The notes under the pieces are model-generated. The model was not told where the DNA came from and did no database searches. It saw only the letters and a list, made by a program, of their open reading frames with translations. Shown here in pieces: positions 16,781 to 26,335 of a stretch of DNA of 64,000 nt. This DNA comes from Kribbella pratensis (GTDB lineage Bacteria > Actinomycetota > Actinomycetes > Propionibacteriales > Kribbellaceae): positions 337,531 through 401,530 of the forward strand of contig NZ_SODP01000002.1 in assembly GCF_004365355.1 (NCBI RefSeq), given 5' to 3'. How positions within the stretch are numbered: position 1 is the stretch's first letter; the number at the start of each line of letters is the position of its first letter. The position numbers and the translations under genes are program-made.

Positions 16781-16853
16781 GCTTCCACTCTGCGTGCCGG
16801 CGACCGTTCACCCCATCGGGTTCAGCCCGGAGCAACCCCTGAGCGGACCCCAG

Positions 16854-17327
16854 TCAGCGGCGGTGGCGGTCGGAGAGGGCCCGCTGGGCTTCGCGGTTGG
16901 CCTGGCGTTCGGCCAGGGCGTGGCGTTTGTCGTAGTCCTTCTTGCCGCGCCCGGTCGCGAGCTCCACCTTCGCATAGCCGTCCTTGAAGTACAGCGACAG
17001 CGGGATCAGCGACACACCCTGCTGCTCCACCGCCCGGATCAGCTTCTGCACCTCGTCCTTGTGCAGCAGCAGCTTGCGGGCACGGCGCGGCTCGTGGTTG
17101 GTCCACGTGCCGTGCTTGTACTCCGGGATGTGCATGCCCTGCAGCCATAACTCGTTACCGCGGACGGCGGCGAACGCGTCGACGAGGGAGGCCCGGCCCT
17201 GCCGGAGGGACTTGACCTCGGTCCCCGTCAGCACCAGCCCGGCCTCCACCACGTCCTCGATGTGGTAGTCGTGTCGCGCCTTCCGGTTCTGCGCGATCGG
17301 CTTCTGCTGGCCGGTCTGTTTCACCAT
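16854..17327 (-). CDS. smpB: SsrA-binding protein SmpB
   Basis: 157 residues, normal length. Diagnostic segments are [46 protein letters not shown] and the basic C-terminal tail [14 protein letters not shown] that enters the ribosomal mRNA channel. It binds the tRNA-like part of tmRNA and delivers it to stalled ribosomes. The partner ssrA is at 15068-15440. It follows the M23 peptidase gene by 34 bp, in the order ftsE-ftsX-M23-smpB common in actinobacteria. Confidence 0.97.
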   Translation of the reverse strand: MVKQTGQQKPIAQNRKARHDYHIEDVVEAGLVLTGTEVKSLRQGRASLVDAFAAVRGNELWLQGMHIPEYKHGTWTNHEPRRARKLLLHKDEVQKLIRAVEQQGVSLIPLSLYFKDGYAKVELATGRGKKDYDKRHALAERQANREAQRALSDRHRR

Positions 17328-17361
17328 CCGACCAGTATCCCAGATCGCAGACGACGGCCGC

Positions 17362-18801
17362 TTAGAGCCACTTCATCGGATTAACGACGTTCCCGTCCTG
17401 GTAGACCATGAAGTGCAGGTGGCAGCCGGTCGAGTAGCCGGTGGTGCCGGACCAGGCGATGATCTCGCCCCGGCGCACCCGCTCGCCGACATGGGCCTTG
17501 TACTTCGACAAGTGGTTGTAGACGGTCGTGATCGAGCGGCCGTCGATCACTCCGTGTGAGACGAACAGCCGGTTCCCGTAACCGCCGTTGTAGTACTTGT
17601 CCGTCACCACACCGTCGGCCGCGGCGCGCACCGGCGTACCGCAGGGAGCGCGGAAGTCGGTGCCGTCGTGCAGCTTCCAGTAGTGCAGGACCGGGTGGAA
17701 CCGCATCCCGTACGGCGAGGTGATGTAGCTGCTCACCGGGTAGCTCAACCGTCCGTCGCCCGACCCGCCCGGATCCGGGATGTTACGCGGCGGCCGGTGC
17801 TCCTTGCGTGCCTTCTCCCGCTCGGCCTTCTCGGCTGCCGCCTTCCGGCGAGCGGCCGCTGCCTTCTCGGCCTTCGCCCGCGCGATCAGCAGCTGCTCGA
17901 CCCGCGCCCGCTCCCGCAGCAACGAGTTGTACTGCGCCAGCTCGGTGTTCTTCTCCTTCTCGGCGGCCTTGAACGCGACCAGCTTGACCTTCGCGACAGC
18001 CGCTGCCTCCGCCTTGTCGGCCGCGACCTGCTTCGTCAGCTCGGTGACGCGGCTGACCGTCGCCGCCGCCTCGGCCCGGGCGGCCTCGGACGCCTTCTCC
18101 GCGGCCGCGACCTTGACCCGGCGGCTGGCGAGCTCCGCCTGCGCGTTGTTCAGGTTGGTGATCGCGTTGCTCTGGATGCCGAACACGTTCCGCTGGATCT
18201 GCATCCCGGTGGCGATATCGGCGGGCGCGGCGCCGCGCAACGCGATCGACAACCCGACCAGGCTGTTCTGCTGCTGGTACGCCGACCGGACGGCGCGGCC
18301 GGCGACGGCCCGCTTCTCCGCGATCAGCTTCTCACCGGCCTCGACGTCGGACACCGCCGTACGCAGCGCCGCCTCGGCCGCGGCAAGCTTGCCCGCGGCA
18401 ACCGCATCGGCGGCCTTCGCAGCGGCCAACTGGCCCTGCGCGGCGGCGTACCGGACCTGGACGGCCTGGTACTTCGTCTCGGCTTGGTTGTACGCGGCAA
18501 CGGACTTGCCGAGCTGGTCGGACGCGTCGTCGAGATCGGCCTTCTGCTGGCCGAGCTGCGCGTCGAGCTGTTTCTTCTTGGCGGCTGGATCCGGCGGTTT
18601 CGCCTCTGCCGGTGCAGACGGAACCGCCGCCAGGACTCCGGCGGACAGGGACAGGACAAGGCAGCATGCGGCAACCACCGTCTGCCGGCCCGGCGGTCGC
18701 GTGCGTGATCGCGGGTACGGCGTGGTGGCGGTGCCGGTGCTGTCGTCTCGCTTGATGCTCCCCCGCTCACGCGGGTTCGCACCGGGGAAGTGCGGGACCA
18801 C
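17362..18801 (-). CDS. Coiled-coil M23 peptidase next to ftsEX
   Basis: 479 residues. After about 40 basic residues comes a signal segment ending PSAPAEA. A long Ala/Lys/Glu-rich coiled coil covers about 70-325, and a LytM/M23 domain covers 355-479. Zinc ligands are intact: HDGTD with His378 and Asp382, and HLH at 461-463, so unlike E. coli EnvC the domain should be catalytically active. The coiled coil plus its position beside ftsEX suggests that FtsX recruits it to cleave septal peptidoglycan cross-links. The GTG at 18801 has AAGGGG upstream; a later start nearer the signal peptide is possible. Confidence 0.88.
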   Translation of the reverse strand: MVPHFPGANPRERGSIKRDDSTGTATTPYPRSRTRPPGRQTVVAACCLVLSLSAGVLAAVPSAPAEAKPPDPAAKKKQLDAQLGQQKADLDDASDQLGKSVAAYNQAETKYQAVQVRYAAAQGQLAAAKAADAVAAGKLAAAEAALRTAVSDVEAGEKLIAEKRAVAGRAVRSAYQQQNSLVGLSIALRGAAPADIATGMQIQRNVFGIQSNAITNLNNAQAELASRRVKVAAAEKASEAARAEAAATVSRVTELTKQVAADKAEAAAVAKVKLVAFKAAEKEKNTELAQYNSLLRERARVEQLLIARAKAEKAAAARRKAAAEKAEREKARKEHRPPRNIPDPGGSGDGRLSYPVSSYITSPYGMRFHPVLHYWKLHDGTDFRAPCGTPVRAAADGVVTDKYYNGGYGNRLFVSHGVIDGRSITTVYNHLSKYKAHVGERVRRGEIIAWSGTTGYSTGCHLHFMVYQDGNVVNPMKWL

Positions 18802-18832
18802 AGGTCGACCCCTTGCTCTGGGTTCAGTTGTT

Positions 18833-18873
18833 GTGCGTAACAGGAGTGACTGCTGTTACTCCTGTTAACGCAC
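18833..18873. repeat. Hairpin between ftsX and the M23 gene
   Basis: GTGCGTAACAGGAGT (18833-18847) is complementary to 18858-18873 with one bulged T and a 10-nt loop. It sits in the 101-bp gap between ftsX and the peptidase gene. With no T-run it may be an attenuator, an mRNA-processing site or an operator. Confidence 0.6.
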
Positions 18874-18902
18874 GAACTGTGCCCGACGATACGGCACCCG
18901 GG

Positions 18903-19814
18903 TCAGACTTTGAGGTATTTCCGCGTCGTCAGGAATGTCGGGATGACGGCCAGGATCAGGCCGACCACGACCATGATCAGGGTCGCGCGGAAGGTTTCGG
19001 TCGCGCCGACCCACTGCCAGACCCGGAACGTCTCCTGGGCCCGCTGCATGACAACGAAGTACACCCCGACCCACAAGGTGCCACAGGCAAAGACCGCGCC
19101 CACCAGGGCTGCCAGCACCGCTTCCAGCAGGAACGGCAGCTGGATATAGAAGTTCGAGGCGCCCACCAGGCGCATGATGCCTATCTCCCGTCTCCGGGCG
19201 TACGCCGCCAGCCGGATCGTGTTGGAGATCTGCATCAGGGCCGCGACCAGCAGCAGCGCGGCGGCTATCAGCGCGCCGACCTGCAACCCGTTGAGTGCCT
19301 TGAACAACGGATCGAGGTACTGCCTGAGGTCCTGGACCGTATCGACGCCGGGTAGGCCGCTGACCGCGCTGACCAGGTTCTGATATCGCTGTGGATCCTT
19401 CAGCTTGACCCGGAAGGACTCCTGCATCTGGTCCTGGGTGACCGTGCTGACGATCGGCGAGTCCTTGTACAGCTTCTTGAACGACTCGAACGCTTCGGCC
19501 TTCGACTCCGAGAAGACGCCGTCGGGTGCGGTGTCGGGGTTGGTCTGGATGACCTGCTGGATCCGGTTCTTCTGCTCCTGGGTCACCTCGGTGCCGCTGC
19601 ACCCGCGGCCGCCGGAGTCCTTGGTGCAGAGGAACACCGAGATCTGGATCTTGTCGTACCAGTTCCCCTTCATCAGGTCGACCTGCTCGCGGGCGAGCAG
19701 CGCGCTGCCGAACAGCGACAGCGAGACCCAGATGGTGACGACGACCGCGATCGTCATCGACATGTTCCGCTTCAGGCCGATCCCGAGGTCGGACAGGATG
19801 TAGTTCAAGCGCAT
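18903..19814 (-). CDS. ftsX: Cell-division ABC transporter permease FtsX
   Basis: 303 residues with FtsX topology: one N-terminal membrane segment (SMTIAVVVTIWVSLSLFGSALL), a large extracytoplasmic loop of about 130 residues, then three more membrane segments. The segment AYARRREIGIMRLVGASNFYIQ is the family signature before the third helix. The loop contains two cysteines (LCTKDSGGRGCSG) and is the expected contact for the peptidase encoded next door. It forms the FtsEX complex and controls septal cell-wall hydrolysis. It starts 19 bp after the ftsE stop. Confidence 0.95.
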   Translation of the reverse strand: MRLNYILSDLGIGLKRNMSMTIAVVVTIWVSLSLFGSALLAREQVDLMKGNWYDKIQISVFLCTKDSGGRGCSGTEVTQEQKNRIQQVIQTNPDTAPDGVFSESKAEAFESFKKLYKDSPIVSTVTQDQMQESFRVKLKDPQRYQNLVSAVSGLPGVDTVQDLRQYLDPLFKALNGLQVGALIAAALLLVAALMQISNTIRLAAYARRREIGIMRLVGASNFYIQLPFLLEAVLAALVGAVFACGTLWVGVYFVVMQRAQETFRVWQWVGATETFRATLIMVVVGLILAVIPTFLTTRKYLKV

Positions 19815-19833
19815 CAGTCAGTCAGTCCCCTGG

Positions 19834-20523
<690 letters not shown>

Positions 20524-20696
20524 GGGATCATCCGGCCGTGGTCGGGAACAGGAAGCGGCGCGACGGTAACCACGAAGGGCACCGTACGCCACCGGAGCGG
20601 CCGGCGATCAGTCTAGGCGTTCCCGGGCGTGCCGCCGACCAGGCCTGCCGGTGCGTGCGGCCGCGTCCGATACCCGGTGCGTTTGAAACGGATGTG

Positions 20697-21746
20697 TCAG
20701 GCGTCGGACTGGCGCGCGATGGTCGCCGACGCCCGGCGAACGATCGGGACCGGCCCCTCGGGCAGCACGTCGCCGATGAATGTGTAGTGCTGGAGGACGG
20801 CCGGGTCGACCTCGCCAGGGCGGTGCCGGGTGTGATCGCGGACCCAGTCGATGATGTCGCCCCATCCCGGCGCCGCGAGCGATCCACCGAAATGCTGGAC
20901 CGACAGGCCGGCGCAGAGGTTGCCGAACGCCAGCCGATGAGCCAGCGGCCAGCCGCGGAGCGTGCCGAGAACCAACGACGCGAGGAAGACGTCGCCGGCG
21001 CCGGTCGGGTCGTACGAGCGGACCGGAAGTGCCGGCACCTGCTCCTCCTCACCGGTCGTCGAGTCGATCGCGAGTACGCCGTCCGCGCCGTTCGTCACGA
21101 CCGCGAGCGGCACTCGGTCGGCGAGCTTGTGCAGCGCGGCCTTCGGCGTGTCGGTCCGCGTGTACGCCATCGCCTCGGTGGCGTTCGGCGTGAACGCGTA
21201 GAAACCCTCCAGTACGTCGAGGACGGCCGGCGACCACTCGTCCGTCGGGTCCCACCCGACGTCACCGAACAGCAGCGCACCGGACTCCCGTGCCTCGACG
21301 GTCCAGCCGGGCAGCTCGTCGGCGACCGGCACGATCGCGGACCGTGTCTTCAGGCCGGGACCGACCAGTTTGCTCGGGTCGCCGGGCGCTTCGTGGGCGT
21401 GCGTGACCATCGCCCGGTCGCGGTCGATCGACATCGAGACCGTGACGGGCGAGTGCCAGTGGCCGATCCGGCGCGAGTGGGACAGGTCCACCCCCTCCTG
21501 ATCGGCCAGGGTCCGCCAGCAGAAGTCGGCGTACACGTCGTCGCCGAAGACGGCGGCCAGGCCGCTCTTCAGGCCGAGCCGCGCGGCCGCGATCGCGAAG
21601 TTCGCGACACCGCCCGGGCAGGAGCCCATACCTTCCGCGAAGATCTCGGTCCCGGTGGTCGGGGCGGTTTCCAGGCCGGTCATCACGATGTCGTAGAACA
21701 CGGTCCCTTGTACGAACACGTCGTACATCTCGGGTTCGTCGGTCAC
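20697..21746 (-). CDS. PfkB-family carbohydrate/nucleoside kinase
   Basis: 349 residues from the GTG at 21746, which has AAGGAG 10 nt upstream; an ATG at 21767 would add 7 residues without a ribosome site. The N-terminal GGVANFAIAAARLG motif and the C-terminal signature DPTGAGDVFLASLV, with Asp as catalytic base, define a ribokinase-type sugar kinase. HWHSPVTVSM probably lines the sugar pocket. The substrate is not obvious: ribose, fructose, adenosine and deoxyribonucleosides are all used in the family. No transporter of matching orientation is adjacent. Confidence 0.85.
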   Translation of the reverse strand: MTDEPEMYDVFVQGTVFYDIVMTGLETAPTTGTEIFAEGMGSCPGGVANFAIAAARLGLKSGLAAVFGDDVYADFCWRTLADQEGVDLSHSRRIGHWHSPVTVSMSIDRDRAMVTHAHEAPGDPSKLVGPGLKTRSAIVPVADELPGWTVEARESGALLFGDVGWDPTDEWSPAVLDVLEGFYAFTPNATEAMAYTRTDTPKAALHKLADRVPLAVVTNGADGVLAIDSTTGEEEQVPALPVRSYDPTGAGDVFLASLVLGTLRGWPLAHRLAFGNLCAGLSVQHFGGSLAAPGWGDIIDWVRDHTRHRPGEVDPAVLQHYTFIGDVLPEGPVPIVRRASATIARQSDA

Positions 21747-21911
21747 GGTGACACCGCTCCTTGTCATCCTGGGTCAGCTCTGCCGGTGTGTGTCGGGGTG
21801 TGTCGGCCTGTGTCGGGGTTGGCCGGTGTTGTCGGTGGCGGGTGGAATGCTCCTTCGTAACATCATCGGCCGGTCAAAACCATCAAGTTAGCCGGAATGG
21901 GAGGCACGTAG

Positions 21912-22295
21912 GTGATCCCCACCTGGATCTCGGTCGTCGGTGTCGTGATGACGGTGCTCAGTCCGCTGCTCGCCCTCGGCGGCGTCTTCCTCGGGTCATA
22001 TCTGGTCCGCAAGTCCGACCGCGAGCTCGACACCTGGCGGCACCGTGAGGAGACCATGCGGATGGTCCGCTGGGCGGTCGAGCAGATCCTCGACGGCGAG
22101 GACAACGCGGGCACGGACGCCGGTGTCGTGACGCTGCGCTCACTGATGCGCTCGGAGCTGTTACAGCCGGAGGACTACGACCTGGTCGCCGCGCTGACCG
22201 CGGCGGTAGCGATCGACCGGGTCGGCGCGGCCGCGTACGCTGATATTGCGGATGCAGACATCGAGGTCGTCGAGGGAGACAGTGACAATGGCTGA
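21912..22295 (+). CDS. Small single-span membrane protein
   Basis: 127 residues. One N-terminal hydrophobic segment (about 4-32, VVGVVMTVLSPLLALGGVFLGSYL) is followed by a cytoplasmic, helical, acidic region (RKSDRELDTWRHREETMRMVRWAVEQIL). GTG at 21912 follows GGGAGG 7 nt upstream. The 3' end overlaps the next small gene by 8 nt. I do not recognise a family. The layout resembles membrane-anchored scaffold or regulator proteins of unknown role. Confidence 0.65.
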   Translation: MIPTWISVVGVVMTVLSPLLALGGVFLGSYLVRKSDRELDTWRHREETMRMVRWAVEQILDGEDNAGTDAGVVTLRSLMRSELLQPEDYDLVAALTAAVAIDRVGAAAYADIADADIEVVEGDSDNG

Positions 22296-22452
22296 GAAGA
22301 AGACCGTGAAGGTCTCCCGCCAGGCCGTCGAGCTGGCCCGGTTGCATGTCGAGGCTGCCCGCAGGGCCGGCCGCAAACCCGATGCCGGCGTCGCCCGGAT
22401 CGCGGGCGCCCGGCCGGACAACGGCGCCGGTGCCGCGCCGGCCCCCGCCTGA
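22288..22452 (+). CDS. 54-aa basic small protein
   Basis: 54 residues: a basic helix (KKTVKVSRQAVELARLHVEAARRAGRK) and an Ala/Pro-rich tail. The ATG overlaps the end of the preceding membrane-protein gene by 8 nt, so the two are probably translated together. A longer frame starting at 22246 would overlap it fully and is unlikely. No family recognised. The codon pattern and operon position support expression. Confidence 0.55.
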   Translation: MAEKKTVKVSRQAVELARLHVEAARRAGRKPDAGVARIAGARPDNGAGAAPAPA

Positions 22453-22545
22453 TCCCTGGAATTACCGTCTTCGAAGCCCCACCGCCGACGTAGAGTCAGC
22501 GGATGCGCACGGGCTGTGGGACCGTGCGGGACTGGAGACGGTGTG

Positions 22546-23817
22546 ATGAGCGGTGGGATCAGCAGGCGGCGGGTGCTGGGATTCGGGGCCGGGCTGGCGG
22601 CAATGGCCGTCGCCGGATGTGGTTCCAACAGCGGGCGGCCCTCGAGTAGCGGAAGCGGCAACAAGCCGACGCTCCAGCAGTGGTACCACCAGTACGGCGA
22701 AGCGGGCACGCAGCAGGCGGTCGAGAAGTACGCGAAGGCCTACCCGGACGCGACCGTGACGATCCAGTGGTCGCCGGGCGACTACGAGAAGAAGGCCTCG
22801 ACCGCGCTGCTCACCAACCAGGGGCCTGACACGTTCGAGTACCCCAACGGTCCGACGATCGACATGATCAAGGGCGGTCAGGTCGTCGACCTCAGCGGCG
22901 TCCTGGGTGACGCCAAGGACGACTTCAACGCCGCGCTGGTCGAGCGGATGTCGTACCAGGGCAAGTTGTACGCGATCCCGCAGGTGATCGACATGCAGCT
23001 GATGGTCTACCGCAAGAGCATGCTGAGCGCGGCCGGCGTACAGCCGCCGCAGACGGTCGACGAACTGCTGGCCGCCGCGAAGAAGCTGACCAACGACAAG
23101 GTGAAGGGGCTGTTCGTCGGCAACGACGGCGGCGTCGGCGTGCTGGGTGGACCGGCGCTGTGGTCGGCCGGACTCGACTACCTGACCGCTGACAACCAGT
23201 TCGGGTTCGACGACCCGCTGGCGGCCGAGTCGCTGAGCAAGCTGCGCGAGCTCTGGACCTCGAAGGTTCTGTTGCTCGGGGCACCGACCGACTGGTCCGA
23301 CCCGGCGGCCTTCACCCAAGGGCTGACCGCGATGCAGTTCACCGGGCTGTGGACGCTTCCCGTGATCGAGAAGGCGTTGCCGGGCGACTACGGCGTACTC
23401 CCCTGGCCGAAGCTCAACGCGACCACCGGCGAGGCCAGCGTGCCCGTCGGCGCCTATGGCGCGTGCGTGAACGCGAAGTCGAAGAACATCGACGCGGCCA
23501 AGAAGTACATCAAGTGGTTGTGGGTCGACCAGACCGATGACCAGCTCGACTTCGCGCAGTCGTACGGCTTCCACGTCCCGGCTCGCAAGAGCCTGGCCGG
23601 CAAGGCGGACAAGCTCAAGTCCGGCCCGGCCGCCGACGCGGTCAAGCTGCTCAACGAGAACGGCCGCCCGCAGAACCCGATGCTGTGGTCACCGAAGGCC
23701 AGCACGGCGTACTCCGACGCGCTGAACCGGATCATCCGCAGCGGCGCCGACCCGGCCGCGGAGATCAAGAAGGTTCGCGGTGTCACCGAGGCGGAGCTGA
23801 AACGCATCGCCGGCTGA
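22546..23817 (+). CDS. Extracellular sugar-binding lipoprotein (orphan ABC SBP)
   Basis: 423 residues. A Tat-like SRRRVLGFG motif is followed by lipobox AVAGC with Cys25. The mature part fits family-1 solute-binding proteins (WSPGDYEKKASTALLTNQGPDTFEY, FTGLWTLPVIE, GYGACVNAKS-like region AYGACVNAKS). It would capture an oligosaccharide at the outer face of the membrane for an ABC importer. No permease or ATPase gene accompanies it here, so it must work with components encoded elsewhere or be a remnant of a system. ATG 22546 is preceded by GGAGAC. Confidence 0.88.
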   Translation: MSGGISRRRVLGFGAGLAAMAVAGCGSNSGRPSSSGSGNKPTLQQWYHQYGEAGTQQAVEKYAKAYPDATVTIQWSPGDYEKKASTALLTNQGPDTFEYPNGPTIDMIKGGQVVDLSGVLGDAKDDFNAALVERMSYQGKLYAIPQVIDMQLMVYRKSMLSAAGVQPPQTVDELLAAAKKLTNDKVKGLFVGNDGGVGVLGGPALWSAGLDYLTADNQFGFDDPLAAESLSKLRELWTSKVLLLGAPTDWSDPAAFTQGLTAMQFTGLWTLPVIEKALPGDYGVLPWPKLNATTGEASVPVGAYGACVNAKSKNIDAAKKYIKWLWVDQTDDQLDFAQSYGFHVPARKSLAGKADKLKSGPAADAVKLLNENGRPQNPMLWSPKASTAYSDALNRIIRSGADPAAEIKKVRGVTEAELKRIAG

Positions 23818-23823
23818 CGAAAA

Positions 23824-23854
23824 AGCCGCGGCCCCTACGCGAGGGGCCGCGGCT
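23824..23854 (-). terminator. Bidirectional terminator between SBP and cspA
   Basis: AGCCGCGGCCCCT (23824-23836) pairs perfectly with 23842-23854 across ACGCG. On the minus strand the hairpin is followed by TTTTT, a canonical intrinsic terminator for cspA. On the + strand it can also end the SBP transcript. Confidence 0.93.
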
Positions 23855-23862
23855 CTTCGGAG

Positions 23863-24066
23863 TCAGACGACCTTGACGTTCTCCGCCTGCTGACCCTTCG
23901 GGCCCTGGGCGATGTCGAACTCGACCCGCTGGTTCTCGTCGAGGCTACGGAACCCGTCGGTCTGGATGGTGGAGTAGTGGACGAAAACGTCCGCTCCGCC
24001 GCCGTCGACGGTGATGAAGCCGAAGCCCTTGTCGGCGTTGAACCACTTCACAGTTCCCTGTGCCAT
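23863..24066 (-). CDS. Cold-shock protein, CspA family
   Basis: 67 residues, standard length. RNP1 KGFGFI and RNP2 VFVHY are intact, as is the N-terminal GTVKWFN. It is a single-domain OB-fold RNA/ssDNA chaperone in the cytoplasm. ATG 24066 follows CAAGGGAGC. A leader of up to 200 bp separates it from the divergent deaminase gene, in keeping with the long 5' UTRs of cold-shock mRNAs, although the transcript start is not seen. Confidence 0.97.
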   Translation of the reverse strand: MAQGTVKWFNADKGFGFITVDGGGADVFVHYSTIQTDGFRSLDENQRVEFDIAQGPKGQQAENVKVV

Positions 24067-24264
24067 GTTGTTGCTCCCTTGTCGGAGATGAGGCGCACCG
24101 CGGTCGCGGCAGGCCCGGCGTTCGTCGCACCGGCGCGGCAGACCATCTCTCGCAAGGAAAGATCGAGATAAACCACAGCTACTGAAACTAGACCTACTAC
24201 ATCCAACCACGCTTCGACCCGATTTGTTCCATCGGCGCGGCTCGGGCGTGGCAGGGTAGGCGGC

Positions 24265-24672
24265 ATGCACTCCCTGCAACCGCTCACCGACGACGACCGT
24301 GAACTCATCGAGCTGGCCCGCCGGACGGTCGACGCGAACACCGACGGACCCGACGGCGTCCACACGATGGGCGCCGCGGTCCGTGGTATCGACGGCCGGA
24401 TGTACGCCGGCATCAACCTCTACCACTTCACCGGCGGGCCCTGCGCCGAACTGGTTGCCCTCGGCCACGCGCGCGCGTCGGGCGCCCGCGAGCTGACGAC
24501 GATCGTGGCTGTAGGCAACGAGGGCCGCGGCGTCTTCGGCCCGTGCGGCCGCGACCGCCAGGTCCTGCTCGACTACCACCCGGGCATCCGTGTCATCCTG
24601 CCCGGACCGGACGGGCCCGGAACGGTATCGATCACCGAGCTGCTGCCCGGCGCCTATCGTTGGTCGCCCTGA
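24265..24672 (+). CDS. Cytidine deaminase-like protein with Asp in place of a zinc Cys
   Basis: 135 residues, CDA-fold size. The first zinc motif is PCAEL with Cys60 and catalytic Glu62. The second motif, normally PCGxCRQ, reads PCGRDRQ (93-99), so the third ligand is Asp97 instead of Cys. [10 protein letters not shown] and [11 protein letters not shown] otherwise match cytidine and blasticidin-type deaminases. It could be a deaminase with altered metal binding or a related amidohydrolase. It converges with the P-loop gene, overlapping it by 19 bp. Confidence 0.78.
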   Translation: MHSLQPLTDDDRELIELARRTVDANTDGPDGVHTMGAAVRGIDGRMYAGINLYHFTGGPCAELVALGHARASGARELTTIVAVGNEGRGVFGPCGRDRQVLLDYHPGIRVILPGPDGPGTVSITELLPGAYRWSP

Positions 24673-25601
24673 TCCCTGCCGCGCCACGGGCTTCGAATGC
24701 TCTTCCAGACCGGCCTCGCGCGGGTGTCGGGCGGCGTACTGGGGGCGCGTGGGGAATCCGTCAGCCCCGAAGCTCGGACCGCTGTCGAGATGCCGGCTGC
24801 CTGCGCGACCTGGTGTTGTCGCGCGGCATAGAACTCGGTCAGCTTCGGTTCGGCGAGTCTGTCGATTTCGCGAACCAGCTCGGCGCCAGGCGGAAGCGGT
24901 GCGCGGATCTGTTGAAAGCGTTCCACCTGTTCGGCGGTCCACGGCCGATCCTGAAACCTCTTCAGCTCTTGTTCTGCCGCATCCGGCGAGCCGCGGAAAT
25001 CAGGTCCCGGTACTGCGTTGTGGCGGGTGACGAGGTGTAGCCCCGCGCATGCGTCGGACTGGGCGATTGCGCGGACGACTCGCGGCAAGGCCTCGACGCT
25101 GGTCGCGTGGTCTTCCGCGGTGATCCATCGGCCGCCGTGGTTGTAGTACCTGTCCGCGGCGCTCAGCAGGCTCTCGGCCGGATGGGTTGCGACGACGGCC
25201 GCCACGACGCGATAGTCGTGCGCACGGTGGTACTCGAGCTCTCCGACCGCCAACTGCTCGCTGTAGCAAGGCTGGCTCGTGACCAGGTCCCACCCTTGCT
25301 CGCTGATCTCGGATTCGGCGAGATACGTCAAATAGTTGATGTCGTCGAGGAGTTCTTCGTCGTTGCCGCCAGCAAACTCCGGATGCGCGGCGAACAGGTC
25401 GTCCGCCTCGAACCGGCACGCTCCAGCGAGCCCGAGCGAAGCGGCGAACGGCTGCATCACGCTCGTCTTCCCGCTCGCCTCCTGTCCGGTGACAAGCAAC
25501 GCGGTCTTCGGACCTGTCGGCCGCGAGCCACGCAGTACCGGGCGGATCCTCCTACGAAACACATCCTCCAATGCGCCGTCGTCGAGGATCCGTCCGCTCA
25601 T
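24654..25601 (-). CDS. Zeta-toxin-like P-loop kinase/NTPase
   Basis: 315 residues. Walker A is GQEASGKTS near residue 40, followed by the acidic [13 protein letters not shown] segment and a basic region [11 protein letters not shown]. This is the arrangement of zeta-toxin/chloramphenicol-phosphotransferase-like kinases. The last 50 residues are Pro/Arg-rich and disordered. No epsilon-type antitoxin is encoded nearby. It is the last gene of a VOC-YCII-kinase operon, 4 bp after the YCII stop. A small-molecule kinase role is as likely as a toxin. Confidence 0.7.
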   Translation of the reverse strand: MSGRILDDGALEDVFRRRIRPVLRGSRPTGPKTALLVTGQEASGKTSVMQPFAASLGLAGACRFEADDLFAAHPEFAGGNDEELLDDINYLTYLAESEISEQGWDLVTSQPCYSEQLAVGELEYHRAHDYRVVAAVVATHPAESLLSAADRYYNHGGRWITAEDHATSVEALPRVVRAIAQSDACAGLHLVTRHNAVPGPDFRGSPDAAEQELKRFQDRPWTAEQVERFQQIRAPLPPGAELVREIDRLAEPKLTEFYAARQHQVAQAAGISTAVRASGLTDSPRAPSTPPDTRARPVWKSIRSPWRGRDQGDQR

Positions 25602-25605
25602 GCGG

Positions 25606-25938
25606 TCACGCTAGCCGCACCTCCCCGGCCCGGAACCACCAGGTGATCACTTCAGCCTCGAGCAGGCCCGCCCGCACCGCGGGGTCCTCCGCCGCGTGCT
25701 TGCGGGCCTCGTCGATACCGGTGCGGTAGACGCACAGGCCCCGCAGTACCTGGTCGTCGTGATCCCGGAACGGGCCGGCCGCGGCCATCACACCCGCCGC
25801 TCGCTTGCCGTCGAGGAAGTCGAGGTGGGCCTGCTGGATCCGGTCCGACTCGTCCTCGGTGAGGTGCGTCGGAGCCGCCGGGCGGCGGAGCAGGACCAGC
25901 GTCAGGCTCTCCATGCCCGGGCGCGGCGGTGCGCTCAC
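25606..25938 (-). CDS. YCII-related protein
   Basis: 110 residues from GTG 25938, whose GTGA overlaps the stop of the VOC gene; an internal ATG at 25914 would give 102 residues. The fold pattern is TLVLLRRP, HLDFLDGKRAAGVMAAAGPF and DPAVRAGLLEAEVITWW, as in the YciI ferredoxin-like alpha+beta family. Function is unknown in most members, although some act in chloro-aromatic metabolism. It is translationally coupled to the VOC protein. Confidence 0.82.
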   Translation of the reverse strand: MSAPPRPGMESLTLVLLRRPAAPTHLTEDESDRIQQAHLDFLDGKRAAGVMAAAGPFRDHDDQVLRGLCVYRTGIDEARKHAAEDPAVRAGLLEAEVITWWFRAGEVRLA

Positions 25939-26306
25939 ACCAGCCTCTCGGCGAGCATGAAGGCGTTGCCGTCCGGATCGTAGAACGTCGCGAGGCGGAC
26001 TTCGTCGGCGATCTGCCTCGTCTCGCCGTCGAATCGGGTGCCCAGCGACTCCAGATGCTTGCGTGACTTGTCGATGCCGCGAACGCCGAACGTGACCACG
26101 ACCCCGCCGTCGGTCTTCGGGTCCTCGACCTGGCCGAGGCCGATCGAGATCCCCGGCAACGGCGTACTCAACTCGGCCCAGCCCCAGGACTCCAGCCGGT
26201 GTACGACCTCGAAGCCGAGCGCCTGCCCGTACCACTGCACGGCCCGCTCGAGGTCGGAAACGTCCAGCGCGCAGACCGCGCGCCCGTCGTACTCGATCCC
26301 ACCCAT
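25935..26306 (-). CDS. VOC-family (glyoxalase/bleomycin-resistance fold) protein
   Basis: 123 residues made of two beta-alpha-beta-beta-beta units: ALDVSDLERAVQWYGQALGFEV and the C-terminal RLATFYDPDGNAFMLAE, whose Glu is a typical metal ligand. It may be a metal-dependent lyase or dioxygenase, or a drug-binding resistance protein. It heads a three-gene operon with YCII and P-loop proteins. It is divergent from a two-domain winged-helix regulator only 29 bp away, which very likely controls it. Confidence 0.85.
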   Translation of the reverse strand: MGGIEYDGRAVCALDVSDLERAVQWYGQALGFEVVHRLESWGWAELSTPLPGISIGLGQVEDPKTDGGVVVTFGVRGIDKSRKHLESLGTRFDGETRQIADEVRLATFYDPDGNAFMLAERLV

Positions 26307-26335
26307 AGTCCTGTTTTTATACTAAGCTTACTTTC
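26307..26335. promoter_or_regulatory. 29-bp divergent promoter region
   Basis: The entire gap between the VOC gene and the regulator is 29 bp. TATACT (26318-26323) is a good -10 box for the regulator, with GTG 26336 12 bp on (leaderless). The 8-bp palindrome TAAGCTTA (26323-26330) overlaps both -10 regions. The -35 boxes must lie inside the coding sequences. Confidence 0.55.

Noticed and set aside
24654..25601. Epsilon/zeta toxin-antitoxin pair
   Set aside because: No epsilon-like antitoxin adjoins it and the gene lies in an operon with VOC and YCII proteins, so a toxin call is not supported.
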